From contig NZ_JACHJC010000001.1 in assembly GCF_014203425.1 (NCBI RefSeq), positions 2,108,001-2,172,000 on the forward strand: a stretch of DNA of 64,000 nt, given 5' to 3'. Below the pieces are notes generated by a model. That model did no database searches. It saw only the letters and a program-made list of their open reading frames with translations, and was not told the origin of the DNA. The translations under genes and the position numbers were made by a program. The stretch's first letter is position 1. Every line of letters starts with the position of its first letter. Source of the stretch: Micromonospora echinospora (GTDB lineage: Bacteria > Actinomycetota > Actinomycetes > Mycobacteriales > Micromonosporaceae). Below, piece after piece: positions 16,914-26,910 of the stretch.

Positions 16914-19900
16914 ATGCGCCTGCTCCGAGATCTCTGGGCCACGGCGCCCCGGCGGATGGCGGCGGTACTGCTGCTGATCGTGCTCGGCGCCGGTGGCCAG
17001 GCGGCCGCGTCCGCGCTGGCCGGGCCGGTGCTGGTGCACCGCTCGTCCGGCTGGTTCGTCGCGCTCGCGGTGGCGCTCGTCGCCGCTGTCGTCACCGACC
17101 TGCTGATCGGCCTGATCATGGCCCGGCTCACCGCCGACTGGTCGGCCGACGTGCGGCGGCGGCTGTGCCGGGTCGCGCTCGGCCAGGACCTCCCCACCCT
17201 GGAGACCACGCCGGTCGGCGAGCTGCTCGACCGGATCGACAACGACGTCTACCAGGTCGCCGCCGAGATGCGGAACACCGGCGTACGGCTGGCGCAGGGC
17301 CTCGCGGTCTGCGCGCTCTCGGCGGTCAGCGCGCTGATCGTCTGGTGGCCCGCCGGTCTCGGCATGATCCTGCTGACCGCGCTGCTCGCGGTGACGCTGC
17401 GCCGCCCGACCGCCCGGATCGCCCCGGCCCGGATGGCCGAGGAGGAGGCGTGGTCCGACCTCGCGGCAGTGATGGAGGAGGCGGTGCACGGGCAGGACGA
17501 CGTGCGCACCAGCCTCGCCCGGCCGTACGTGCTGCGCCTCTACGCCCGCCGCGCGGCCGAGGTGATCACCCGGTGCGTCCGGGTGTTCCGGCTCTCCGCC
17601 CGGGTCACCGCGGCCGCCGCCGGCGCGGTACGGGTCGGCATCGCCGGTGTGGTGCTGGGCGGCGCGTGGGCGCTCGCCACCGGCCGCGTGGACGCCGCCC
17701 GGCTGACCGGGATCTGGCTGCTGGCCATCGCGTTCGGCGCGACGGTCGAGCACATCGCGCGCTGGGTTCCGCACCTTCAGCAGGCGTTCGGCGCGTGGGC
17801 CCGGGTGCAACTGCTGGCCGGGTCGCCGCAGGAGCCGGACGGCGGAGCCACCCCGGCCGACGGCGACCTGACCGTGCGCGGGCTCACCTACCGCTACCCG
17901 GCCGGCGGGGACGAGCGGGGGCCGGCGCTGCGCGACGTGCGCCTCGACTTCGTCCGCGGCCGCTCGTACGCGCTCGTCGGGCGTACCGGCTCGGGCAAGT
18001 CGACGCTGACCAAGGTGCTCACCCGGGCGGTGGACGTGCCGCGCGGCACGGTGTTCCTCGGCGACACCGACCTGGTCGACCTGGACGTCGAGGAGCTGCG
18101 CCGGTGGATCGCCGTGGTGCCCCAGCGCACCGAGATCCTGGCCGGCACGCTCGCCGAGAACGTGGCGCTGTTCGACCCGGAGCTGCTGGACGCCGCCGAG
18201 CGGGCGCTGGCCGAGCTGGGCCTGACCGCCTGGATCGCCGAGCTGCCCGACGGCGTGCACACCCGGCTCGGCGACGGCGGCTACGTGCTCTCCGCCGGGC
18301 AGGAACAGCTCGTCGCGTTCGCCCGGATCCTGGTCCGCGACCCGCACGTGGTGATCCTCGACGAGGCCACCGCGCGGCTCGACCCGGTCACCGAGAACCG
18401 GGTACGCGAGGCCACCGAACGGCTGCTCACCGACCGGATCGGCATCGTCATCGCGCACCGGCTCTCCTCGGTGCGCCGCTGCGACGAGGTGGTGGTGATG
18501 GCGGACGGCGCGGTGCTGGAGGCCGGCCCGCTGCGCGAGTCGGCCCGCTTCGCCGAACTGCTCGCCACCAGCCACGCCGGGGCGTACGCCGGGGTGGGCA
18601 CCCGGCGCGGCGGCGTGGACCTGCTCGACGCGCCCGCCTGGGACGACGCGCCCGCCACGCCGGCCGCGCCCGCGACGCGGCCGGTCGCCGTGCCGCGCGC
18701 CGACCCGCCACCGGCGCCGCCCACGCCGCCCGCGCGGACCATGCGCGAGATCCTCCGGCTGGGCTTCAACGACCCGCGGTACGGCCTGCTCTCGGTCGCC
18801 CTGTTCATCGTGATGACGGTGCTCGGGATGGACGGCGCGGTGCTGCCCTGGCTCTGGGCCGATCTGGTCGGCGGCGGCGACCCGTGGCTACCAGCGCTGG
18901 GCATCGTGGCCGCGCTGCTCGTGGTGCTGCCGCTGCCGTACCTGACGAACCTGTGGTTCCCGCAGTGGTGGATCCGGCAGATGCTGCGGATCAGCGCCCG
19001 GCTGGTGCACGGGCAGACCGGCGCGCGCCGGGTCAGCGGGCACACCCCGGCCGAGGTGGTGGCCCAGGGCGGCGACACCGACCGGGTGGTGCACCTCGCC
19101 GACAACCTGATGGACCAGTTCATCTCGCTGGTCATCGTGGTGACCATGACGCTGGTGACCGGCAGTCTCGTACCGGCGTTGTTCTTCGTCGGCACGATGG
19201 TGGTCTCCGGGCTGGCGGCGACCCTGTTCGGGCCCCGGCTGGAACGCACCGCGGCCGGCACGGTGAAGGCCCGCGCGGCGTTCGCCACCGCGCTGGTCTC
19301 CGCGCTGTCCGCCGCCCGGACGGTGAAGCTGGCCGGCGCCACCCGCCCGGTGCTGCGTCACCTCGCCCGGCTGGACGAGGTACGCAGCGAGCGGCAGCGC
19401 CGCGAGATCGCCATGCAGGTGTGGGCCCGGTCCACCCCGGCGGTCACCAGCGGCCTGCTGCCGATCGGCGCGTGGGCGCTCTATCTGACCGGCGGGCTGT
19501 CCGCCGGCGCCACGCTCGTGGCCGTCTCCACGCTCGGCGCGGCCCGCTGGTTCGCGTGGACCACCGCGTCACTGGTCTCGCAGTACCCGTCGGCGCGGGT
19601 GTGGACGAAGCGGACGGTGGCGATGACCGGCGCGGCCGTGTACGCGGCGCCGGTGCCCGGACTGGACCTGGTCGCGGGCACCGCGCCCGCGCCCGAGCCG
19701 CCGCCCCGGCACCCGCTGCGCCGCCTGGAGCTGTCCGGCTTCGGCGCGCTGCACTCCGACGGCATGCTCGCCGTCCGCGACGTCGACCTGGTGGTCGAGC
19801 GCGGGCAGCTGGTGCTCGTCGTCGGCCCGGTCGGGTCCGGCAAGTCGTCGCTGCTGCGCGCGCTCGCCGGGATCGTGCACCACGTCGGCGAGCTGCGCTG

Positions 19901-20399
19901 GAACGGCGACCCGGTCACCGAGCCGGAGATGTTCCTGCGCCCCAACCAGGTCGGGTACGTGGGTCAGCTGCCCCGGGTGCTCTCCGGCACGGTGGCCGAC
20001 AACATCGCGCTCGGCCACCAGGTGGACGCCGCCGGTGCGGTCTCGACGGCCCAGCTCGAACACGACCTGGCCGCGGCCGGGGGTGGGCTCGGGCTGCTCA
20101 TCGGGCACAAGGGCACCCGGCTCTCCGGTGGTCAGCTCCAGCGGCTGGCGCTGGCCCGGGCGCTCGCGCCGCGTACCGAGCTTCTGGTGGCCGACGACGT
20201 GTCGTCGGCGCTGGACGTGAGCACGGAGCTGGCGCTGTGGGCGGCGCTGCGCGAGCACGGGGTCACAGTGGTCGGTTCGACCGCGAAGCGGGCCGCGCTG
20301 GTCCGGGCCGACCACGTGGTGGTGCTGATCGACGGGACCGTCGCCGACCAGGGCGCCTGGGCCGACCTGGAACCCCGCTGGAACCACCTGGCCGGCTGA
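16914..20399 (+). CDS. Single-chain double ABC exporter (two TMD-NBD halves)
   Basis: An 1161-residue fusion of two type IV ABC exporter halves. Half 1: membrane region about 1-300, Walker A GRTGSGKST (near 360), signature LSAGQ, Walker B VVILDEATARLD. A Pro/Ala-rich linker (about 565-610) leads to half 2: membrane region about 620-900, Walker A GPVGSGKSS, signature LSGGQ, Walker B LLVADDVSSALD. So one composite ATP site is canonical (NBD1 Walker motifs with NBD2 signature) and the other lacks the catalytic Glu. The ATG has GGAGG upstream. It follows the TetR gene by 89 bases on the same strand. Substrate unknown; lipid or drug export is typical. Confidence 0.9.
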   Translation: MRLLRDLWATAPRRMAAVLLLIVLGAGGQAAASALAGPVLVHRSSGWFVALAVALVAAVVTDLLIGLIMARLTADWSADVRRRLCRVALGQDLPTLETTPVGELLDRIDNDVYQVAAEMRNTGVRLAQGLAVCALSAVSALIVWWPAGLGMILLTALLAVTLRRPTARIAPARMAEEEAWSDLAAVMEEAVHGQDDVRTSLARPYVLRLYARRAAEVITRCVRVFRLSARVTAAAAGAVRVGIAGVVLGGAWALATGRVDAARLTGIWLLAIAFGATVEHIARWVPHLQQAFGAWARVQLLAGSPQEPDGGATPADGDLTVRGLTYRYPAGGDERGPALRDVRLDFVRGRSYALVGRTGSGKSTLTKVLTRAVDVPRGTVFLGDTDLVDLDVEELRRWIAVVPQRTEILAGTLAENVALFDPELLDAAERALAELGLTAWIAELPDGVHTRLGDGGYVLSAGQEQLVAFARILVRDPHVVILDEATARLDPVTENRVREATERLLTDRIGIVIAHRLSSVRRCDEVVVMADGAVLEAGPLRESARFAELLATSHAGAYAGVGTRRGGVDLLDAPAWDDAPATPAAPATRPVAVPRADPPPAPPTPPARTMREILRLGFNDPRYGLLSVALFIVMTVLGMDGAVLPWLWADLVGGGDPWLPALGIVAALLVVLPLPYLTNLWFPQWWIRQMLRISARLVHGQTGARRVSGHTPAEVVAQGGDTDRVVHLADNLMDQFISLVIVVTMTLVTGSLVPALFFVGTMVVSGLAATLFGPRLERTAAGTVKARAAFATALVSALSAARTVKLAGATRPVLRHLARLDEVRSERQRREIAMQVWARSTPAVTSGLLPIGAWALYLTGGLSAGATLVAVSTLGAARWFAWTTASLVSQYPSARVWTKRTVAMTGAAVYAAPVPGLDLVAGTAPAPEPPPRHPLRRLELSGFGALHSDGMLAVRDVDLVVERGQLVLVVGPVGSGKSSLLRALAGIVHHVGELRWNGDPVTEPEMFLRPNQVGYVGQLPRVLSGTVADNIALGHQVDAAGAVSTAQLEHDLAAAGGGLGLLIGHKGTRLSGGQLQRLALARALAPRTELLVADDVSSALDVSTELALWAALREHGVTVVGSTAKRAALVRADHVVVLIDGTVADQGAWADLEPRWNHLAG

Positions 20400-20420
20400 C
20401 CGCCCGGGTTTTTCCCCGGT

Positions 20421-20477
20421 TGACCATGAAGTTGGCGGCGACAAATCGGACGCCGTCCGCCGCCAACTTCATGATCA
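20421..20477. repeat. Palindromic intergenic repeat, family B
   Basis: Left arm TGACCATGAAGTTGGCGGCG (20421-20440) and right arm CGCCGCCAACTTCATGATCA (20458-20477) are inverted copies with one mismatch. It fills the gap between two converging genes and probably acts as a bidirectional terminator. I have seen this kind of CATGAAGTTGGCGGC palindrome dispersed in Micromonospora genomes, but cannot count copies here; only one is in the window. Confidence 0.8.
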
Positions 20478-20488
20478 CCAGGCAAAGG

Positions 20489-21556
20489 TCAGAAGGCTCG
20501 GGCGTACTGGTCGGGCCAGGCCGGGGTGGCGCCGAGCTTGGCGGCGGCGCGGCGCGGCCAGTACGGATCGCGGAGCAGCTCCCGGCCCAGCAGCACCAGG
20601 TCCGCCTCGCCGCCGGCGACGATCTGCTCGGCCTGCTCGGGCTCGACGATCAGGCCGACAGCGCCGGTCGGCACCCCGGCGTCGCGGCGGATCCGGGCGG
20701 CCAGCGGCACCTGGTAGCCCGGCCCGACCGGGATGGACGCCCGGGCCGCCGCGCCGCCGGAGGAGGTGTCGACCAGGTCGACTCCGGCGGCGGCCAGCTC
20801 ACCGGCGAGCACCACGCTGTCCTCGATGCTCCAGCCGCCGTCGGTCCAGTCGGTGGCGGAGATCCGGGTCAGCACCGGCACGGACTCGCCGACGGCGGCG
20901 CGTACCGCGCGGGCCACCTCCAGCGTGAGCCGCATCCGGGCGGCCCGGTCGCCGCCGTAGCCGTCGGTGCGCCGGTTGGTCAGCGGGGACAGGAACTCGT
21001 GCAGCAGGTAGCCGTGCGCGGCGTGGATCTCGACGGCGGCGAACCCGGCGTCGAGCGCCCGTCCGGCGGCGGTGGCGAAGGCGTCCACCACGGCAGCGAT
21101 GCCCGCCTCCTCGAGCGCGGTGGGCGTGCGGTAGTCCGGCACGAACGGCTCGTCACCCGGGCCGACCGGGGTCCAGCCGCCCTCGGCGTCCGGCACGCCG
21201 CCACGCGCCGGCGCCCACGGCCGGTACGTGGACGCCTTGAACCCGGCGTGCGCGAGCTGCACGGCCGGGACCGCGCCCTGGGCGGCGACGAACGCGGTGA
21301 CCGGCCGCCACGCGTCGACGTGCGCGCCGGACCAGAGGCCGGTGTCCTGCGGGCTGATCCGGCCCTCGGGCACCACCGCGGTCGCCTCGGTCAGCACCAG
21401 CCCGGCCCCGCCGACCGCCCGGGAACCCAGGTGTACGCGGTGCCAGTCGGTGGGCAGGCCGTCCGGTCCGGCGCTGTACTGGCACATCGGCGCCAGCGCG
21501 ATCCGGTTGGGCAGTGTGACGCCGCGCAGGGCGAGCGGGGTGAACAGGGCGCTCAT
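20489..21556 (-). CDS. NADH:flavin oxidoreductase, Old Yellow Enzyme family (YqjM-like)
   Basis: A 355-residue FMN-dependent TIM-barrel enzyme. APMCQYSA places the Cys (residue 25) that tunes the flavin in the YqjM or 'thermophilic-like' OYE class. The HAAHGYLLHEFLSP motif carries active-site His and Arg-loop residues, and TNRRTDGYGGD follows as usual. LRDPYWPRRAA near the C-terminus completes the barrel. OYEs reduce alkenes of unsaturated carbonyl compounds using NAD(P)H. Start ATG has GGAGGAT upstream. Natural substrate unknown; possibly an electrophile-detoxifying role. Confidence 0.93.
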   Translation of the reverse strand: MSALFTPLALRGVTLPNRIALAPMCQYSAGPDGLPTDWHRVHLGSRAVGGAGLVLTEATAVVPEGRISPQDTGLWSGAHVDAWRPVTAFVAAQGAVPAVQLAHAGFKASTYRPWAPARGGVPDAEGGWTPVGPGDEPFVPDYRTPTALEEAGIAAVVDAFATAAGRALDAGFAAVEIHAAHGYLLHEFLSPLTNRRTDGYGGDRAARMRLTLEVARAVRAAVGESVPVLTRISATDWTDGGWSIEDSVVLAGELAAAGVDLVDTSSGGAAARASIPVGPGYQVPLAARIRRDAGVPTGAVGLIVEPEQAEQIVAGGEADLVLLGRELLRDPYWPRRAAAKLGATPAWPDQYARAF

Positions 21557-21624
21557 TCTCGGATCCTCCGGTCATGGCTTCGGGTGCGCCCCCGGTTCGG
21601 AAGACGCACCCGAAGAAGTGTCGA

Positions 21625-22917
21625 TCAGGCGGGTACGGGGTCGAGCCGCCCGGTCTCGGCCGGCTCGATCAGGTCGCGCTTGCCGGCCGAGTCGTACGCG
21701 GCCCGGTCGAGCGTGCCCTCCCGGGCGGCGACGATGGTCGGCACCACGGCCTGCCCGGCCACGTTGGTGGCGGTACGGATCATGTCCAGGATCGGGTCGA
21801 TGGCCAGCAGCAGGCCGGCCCCGGCCAGCGGCAGGCCCAGCGTGCTCAGGGTCAGCGTGAGCATGACGATCGCGCCGGTCAGGCCTGCGGTCGCGGCCGA
21901 GCCGACCACCGAGACGAACGCGATCAGCAGGTAGTCGGTGACGCCCAGGTTCACGCCGAACACCTGCGCCACGAAGATCGCGGCGAGCGCCGGGTAGATG
22001 GCGGCGCAGCCGTCCATCTTCGTGGTGGCGCCGAACGGCACCGCGAAGGAGGCGTACTCGCGGGGGACGCCGAGGCGCTCCACCGAACGCTGGGTCACCG
22101 GCATGGTGCCCACCGAGGAGCGGGAGACGAACGCCAGCTCGATGGCGGGCCAGGCGCCGGCGAAGAAGCGCAGCGGGTTGAGCTTGCCGGCCACCGCCAG
22201 CAGCACCGGGTAGACCACGAACAGCACCAGCGCGCAGCCGACGTAGACGGCGGTGGTGAACTTCGCGAGCGGTGCCAGCAGGTCCCAGCCGTACGAGGCG
22301 ACGGCGTTGCCGATCAGGCCCAGCGTGCCGATCGGGGCGAGGCGGATGACCCACCAGAGCGCCTTCTGCACGATCGACAGCAGCGAGCGGTTGAGCGCCA
22401 CGAACGGCTCGGCCGGGTCGCCGACGAGCAGCGCGGCGGCGCCCACCACCAGGGCGAGGAAGACGATCTGCAGGACGTTGCCCTCGACGAACGCGCCGAC
22501 CGGGTTGGTCGGGACGATGCCGGTGAGGAAGTCGATCCAGGAGCCGGTGGTCTTCGGCGCGGTCGCGCCGGCCGGGTCCAGGTTGACGCCGCGGCCCGGG
22601 TCGGTGAGCAGGCCGAGGCCGATGCCGATGCTCACCGCGATGAGCGCGGTGACGGCGAACCAGAGCAGCGTCTTGACGGCGAGCCGGGCGGCGTTCGCGA
22701 CGCCCCGCAGGCTGACCACGCTGACCACGATGGCGGTGAAGACCAGCGGCGGCACGGCGAGCTTCAGCAGTTGGACGAAGAGGCCGCCGACGGTGTCGAG
22801 CGTGCTGGTCAGCCAGGTGAGGTCGGCGGCGCGGGCGAGGAAACCGAGCGCGACACCGAGCACGAGGCCCAGCAGGATCTGGACGGAGAAGGGAATTCTG
22901 CGCAGGGCGGAAGCCAT
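21625..22917 (-). CDS. Dicarboxylate/amino acid:cation symporter (DAACS family)
   Basis: A 430-residue sodium or proton symporter of the GltP/DctA/GltPh family. The Ser-rich hairpin tip is visible as FVSRSSVGTMPVT (HP1), and the substrate/ion motif of TM7-8 as GATTKMDGCAAIYPALAA (equivalent to GATINMDGTA). DMIRTATNVAGQAV corresponds to the conserved TM8 'D-x-x-R-T-x-x-N-V' region that contacts substrate carboxylates. It imports glutamate, aspartate or C4-dicarboxylates; which one is not clear. No strong ribosome-binding site was seen before the ATG. Confidence 0.93.
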   Translation of the reverse strand: MASALRRIPFSVQILLGLVLGVALGFLARAADLTWLTSTLDTVGGLFVQLLKLAVPPLVFTAIVVSVVSLRGVANAARLAVKTLLWFAVTALIAVSIGIGLGLLTDPGRGVNLDPAGATAPKTTGSWIDFLTGIVPTNPVGAFVEGNVLQIVFLALVVGAAALLVGDPAEPFVALNRSLLSIVQKALWWVIRLAPIGTLGLIGNAVASYGWDLLAPLAKFTTAVYVGCALVLFVVYPVLLAVAGKLNPLRFFAGAWPAIELAFVSRSSVGTMPVTQRSVERLGVPREYASFAVPFGATTKMDGCAAIYPALAAIFVAQVFGVNLGVTDYLLIAFVSVVGSAATAGLTGAIVMLTLTLSTLGLPLAGAGLLLAIDPILDMIRTATNVAGQAVVPTIVAAREGTLDRAAYDSAGKRDLIEPAETGRLDPVPA

Positions 22918-23042
22918 GAGGACGGGTCCAAGGTCTGGAAGGGGGTAGGCGGGCGTCGGGGCGTGGAGCTACGCCGGACAGACGCCGCTGGCCTGCCGTC
23001 GGAGATCGACGTACAGGCGCTCGGTGAGGCACCAGACATTGG

Positions 23043-23717
23043 TCATCGTCGGGACACGTTACTCCCGGCCCGCGCCGGAATGGAAGGACCGTCGGCCGTG
23101 AAGCTCCTTACAGCCAGATAGCCGGCGGTGACCAGCCCCCAGACGGCGGCCACGGCGAGCAGCACCCGCTCCGACAGCCCGAGCAGCGCGCCACGGCCGA
23201 CCAGCAGCAGGGCCAGCGCGACCACGCCGGCCACCGGCAGCGCCAGCGCCGCGCCGTACGCGGCGATCCGCCGCAGTCCCCGGTCCGCCGCCGGGGCGAA
23301 CAGCAGCGCCAGCATGGCCAGGACCACCGCGCCGGCCCCCACGATGCTGGCGCCGCCGTGCACCAGGTCGGCCACCGTGGCCGCCTCGAACGGCGGCAGC
23401 GGACACCCCTCGCTGCACGTCACCGCGCCGGAGACCACCGTGGCCACCGCGCCGACGCCGAGCAGGCCGGACGCCGCGCGCAACCCCGCCGGCAGCGCCC
23501 CGGCGAGCAGCAGCAACGCCGCCGCCACCGAGAAGATCCCGATCTGGTACGCCGCCGCGTACCCGCTGTCCGTGATGCCCGATTCGCTCACGTACCCGGC
23601 CAGGCCCGGACCCGGACCGGCGACCACCGCGACCGTCACCGCGCCGACGCCGGCCGCCAGGCAGACGGCGGCGAACGCGGCGGCGATCCGGCGTGGGGTG
23701 CCCTCAGTCCCGTCCAT
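23043..23717 (-). CDS. DUF998 domain-containing membrane protein
   Basis: A 224-residue protein with about six hydrophobic helices. The loop after the first helix reads GYVSESGITDSGYAAAYQIG, close to the DUF998 pattern in which an extracytoplasmic loop holds 'P-x-x-S-x-[FYL]'; a Cys pair, VTCSEGCPLPP, in the second loop is also typical. Function is unknown. It overlaps the start-proximal GST gene end by 14 bases (the GST gene lies upstream), so the two are probably co-transcribed. Confidence 0.75.
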   Translation of the reverse strand: MDGTEGTPRRIAAAFAAVCLAAGVGAVTVAVVAGPGPGLAGYVSESGITDSGYAAAYQIGIFSVAAALLLLAGALPAGLRAASGLLGVGAVATVVSGAVTCSEGCPLPPFEAATVADLVHGGASIVGAGAVVLAMLALLFAPAADRGLRRIAAYGAALALPVAGVVALALLLVGRGALLGLSERVLLAVAAVWGLVTAGYLAVRSFTADGPSIPARAGSNVSRR

Positions 23718-24669
23718 GCGGGGTGGTCCAGCCGGACAGGTCGGGGCCGAGCGGCACGATCCGGGTCGGGTTGATCATGTCGTGCGTGGCGTAGTAGTGC
23801 CGTTTGATGTGGTCGAAGTCCACCGTCTCGCCGAAGCCCGGCGTCTGGAACAGATCCCGCGCGTACGCCCAGAGCACCGGCATCTCGGTGAGCTTGCTCT
23901 GGTTGCACTTGAAGTGCCCGTGGTACGCCACGTCGAAGCGCACCAGCGTGGTGAACAGCCGCACGTCCGCCTCGGTGATCGCGTCACCCATCAGGTAGCG
24001 CCGCCCCGCCAGCCGCTCGCTCAGCGCGTCGAGGCGGGCGAACAGCGTGGTGAACGCCTCGTCGTACGCCTCCTGGGAGGTGGCGAACCCGCACCGGTAG
24101 ACGCCGTTGTTGACGTCCCGGTGGATCTCCGCCATCAGCGCGTCCATCTCCGGGCGTAGCTCGACCGGGTACAGATCCGGCGCGTCCGGCGCGTGCAACC
24201 GCCGCCACTCGGTCGAGAAGTCGAGCGTGAGCTGCGGATAGTCGTTCGTCACCACCCGGCCGGTGAGCGTGTCCACGAGCGCCGGCACCGTCACCCGGCC
24301 GGTGTAGTCCGGATCGGTGGACAGGTACGCCTCGGAGAGGAAGCCGATGCCGAGCACCGGGTCGAAGCCGTCCGGGTCGAGCGCGAAGCGCCAGCCCCGC
24401 TCGTCCCGGATCGGGTCGACGGTGCCCAGCGAGATCACCTCGTCCAGCCCGAGCAGGCCGCGCACGATCCGGGCCCGGTGCGCCCACGGGCAGGCCCGGC
24501 ACCAGATCAGCCGGTAGCGGCCCGCCTCCAGCGGCCAGCGCCCCTGCTCGTCCGGGCCGCCGCCCTCCGGTGATGTGGAGTGCGGGGTGACCCGGCCGGT
24601 GAACCGGTTGGGCTGGCGGACGAACGCGCCGCCGCCGCTGGTCTCTGCGCTGAACTGGGGCCCGGACAT
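23704..24669 (-). CDS. Xi-class glutathione S-transferase family protein (glutathionyl-hydroquinone reductase-like)
   Basis: A 321-residue ECM4/YqjG-type protein. The catalytic Cys60 sits in CRACPWAHR, followed by RGLLGLDEVISLG; TVPALVDTLTGRVVTNDYP is the cis-Pro region; NNGVYRCGFATSQEAYDEA and GDAITEADVRLFTTLVRFD are strong Xi-class signatures. These enzymes remove glutathione from glutathionyl-hydroquinones. Actinobacteria make mycothiol rather than glutathione, so the real thiol is probably mycothiol; this is inferred. The ATG has no ribosome-binding site; TAGGTT lies 6 bases upstream. The DUF998 gene follows and overlaps. Confidence 0.92.
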   Translation of the reverse strand: MSGPQFSAETSGGGAFVRQPNRFTGRVTPHSTSPEGGGPDEQGRWPLEAGRYRLIWCRACPWAHRARIVRGLLGLDEVISLGTVDPIRDERGWRFALDPDGFDPVLGIGFLSEAYLSTDPDYTGRVTVPALVDTLTGRVVTNDYPQLTLDFSTEWRRLHAPDAPDLYPVELRPEMDALMAEIHRDVNNGVYRCGFATSQEAYDEAFTTLFARLDALSERLAGRRYLMGDAITEADVRLFTTLVRFDVAYHGHFKCNQSKLTEMPVLWAYARDLFQTPGFGETVDFDHIKRHYYATHDMINPTRIVPLGPDLSGWTTPHGRD

Positions 24670-24675
24670 GCGGCA

Positions 24676-24681
24676 AACCTA
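24676..24681 (-). promoter_or_regulatory. -10 element of the GST gene
   Basis: TAGGTT on the minus strand, 6 bases before the ATG at 24669. No Shine-Dalgarno. Likely leaderless. Confidence 0.5.
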
Positions 24682-24767
24682 TCCGCTCCGGTCACGGATA
24701 TCCTGGCGCCGGGTACCCCCGCGACCCGCCGACCGACCCCTTCCCACCCCCGAAGGACGTACGCGCG

Positions 24768-25973
<1,206 letters not shown>

Positions 25974-26088
25974 CGGCGACCGGCAGCATCGCCGCCGGTG
26001 GATCTCCCATACCTGGCCGTACCGGCCTAGAGTGGTCTGCACCACACGACCCGCCAGCGACGGCGGCGACGACCTGGGGGACCGAGCG

Positions 26089-26907
26089 ATGCAGACGCCG
26101 GACGGCGCGCCCACCGAGATCGACCTGAGCCGGCCGAGCGCCGCCCGGGTCTACGACTACTTCCTCGGTGGGGCCCACAACTTCGAGATCGACCGGCAGC
26201 TCGCCGAGCAGATCGCGGCCATGACACCGAACCTGGCCGCGACCATGCGCTCGGGCCGGGAGTTCCTGCGCCGGGCCGTACGGGTGCTGCTCGACGCCGG
26301 CATCGACCAGTTCCTCGACATCGGCTCCGGCATCCCCACCGTCGGCAACGTGCACGAGGTCGCCCAGGCCGCCAACCCGCAGGCCCGCATCGTGTACGTC
26401 GACATCGACCCGGTCGCCGTGGCGCACAGCCACGAGCTGCTCGCCGGCAACGAGCGGGCCACCGCGGTCCTGGCCGACCTGCGCGAGCCGAAGCTGATCC
26501 TGGACCACGCCCGGTCCAGCGGGCTGATCGACTTCGACCGGCCGCTGGGCATCCTGCTCGCCGGCGTGGTGCACTTCGTCCCGGACGCCGACCGCCCGGT
26601 CGACATCCTGGCCACCCTGCGGGCCGCCGCGGCGCCCGGCAGCTACCTGGTCATCTCCCACTCCACCTTCGAGGATCAGCCGCAGGAGATGCTCGACGCG
26701 CAGCGGCTGTCGGCGCGTACCGCCACCGAGATCACGCTGCGTTCCCGGGCCGAGATCACCGGCTTCTTCGGCGACTGGACGATCCTCGAACCCGGCGTGG
26801 TGCACATGCCGCTCTGGCGGCCCGAGTCACCGTCGGACGTGGACGAGCACCCGGAGCGGTTCGGCGCCTTCGGCGGCGTCGCCCGGCACGACCGCGCCGT
26901 CGGCTGA
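26089..26907 (+). CDS. SAM-dependent methyltransferase, DUF574/Methyltransf_19 family
   Basis: A 272-residue protein of the actinobacterial DUF574 family. Diagnostic pieces are SRPSAARVYDYFLGGAHNFE (residues about 12-31), FLDIGSGIPTVGNVHEVAQ, VYVDIDPVAVAHS, and GILLAGVVHFVPD. The fold is a class I methyltransferase with an atypical SAM site; substrates are not established. The ATG is preceded by CTGGGGG. The stop is 3 bases before the GGDEF-EAL gene, so the pair is probably one operon. Whether the methyltransferase modifies or is controlled by cyclic di-GMP signalling is unknown. Confidence 0.88.
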   Translation: MQTPDGAPTEIDLSRPSAARVYDYFLGGAHNFEIDRQLAEQIAAMTPNLAATMRSGREFLRRAVRVLLDAGIDQFLDIGSGIPTVGNVHEVAQAANPQARIVYVDIDPVAVAHSHELLAGNERATAVLADLREPKLILDHARSSGLIDFDRPLGILLAGVVHFVPDADRPVDILATLRAAAAPGSYLVISHSTFEDQPQEMLDAQRLSARTATEITLRSRAEITGFFGDWTILEPGVVHMPLWRPESPSDVDEHPERFGAFGGVARHDRAVG

Positions 26908-26910
26908 TCC

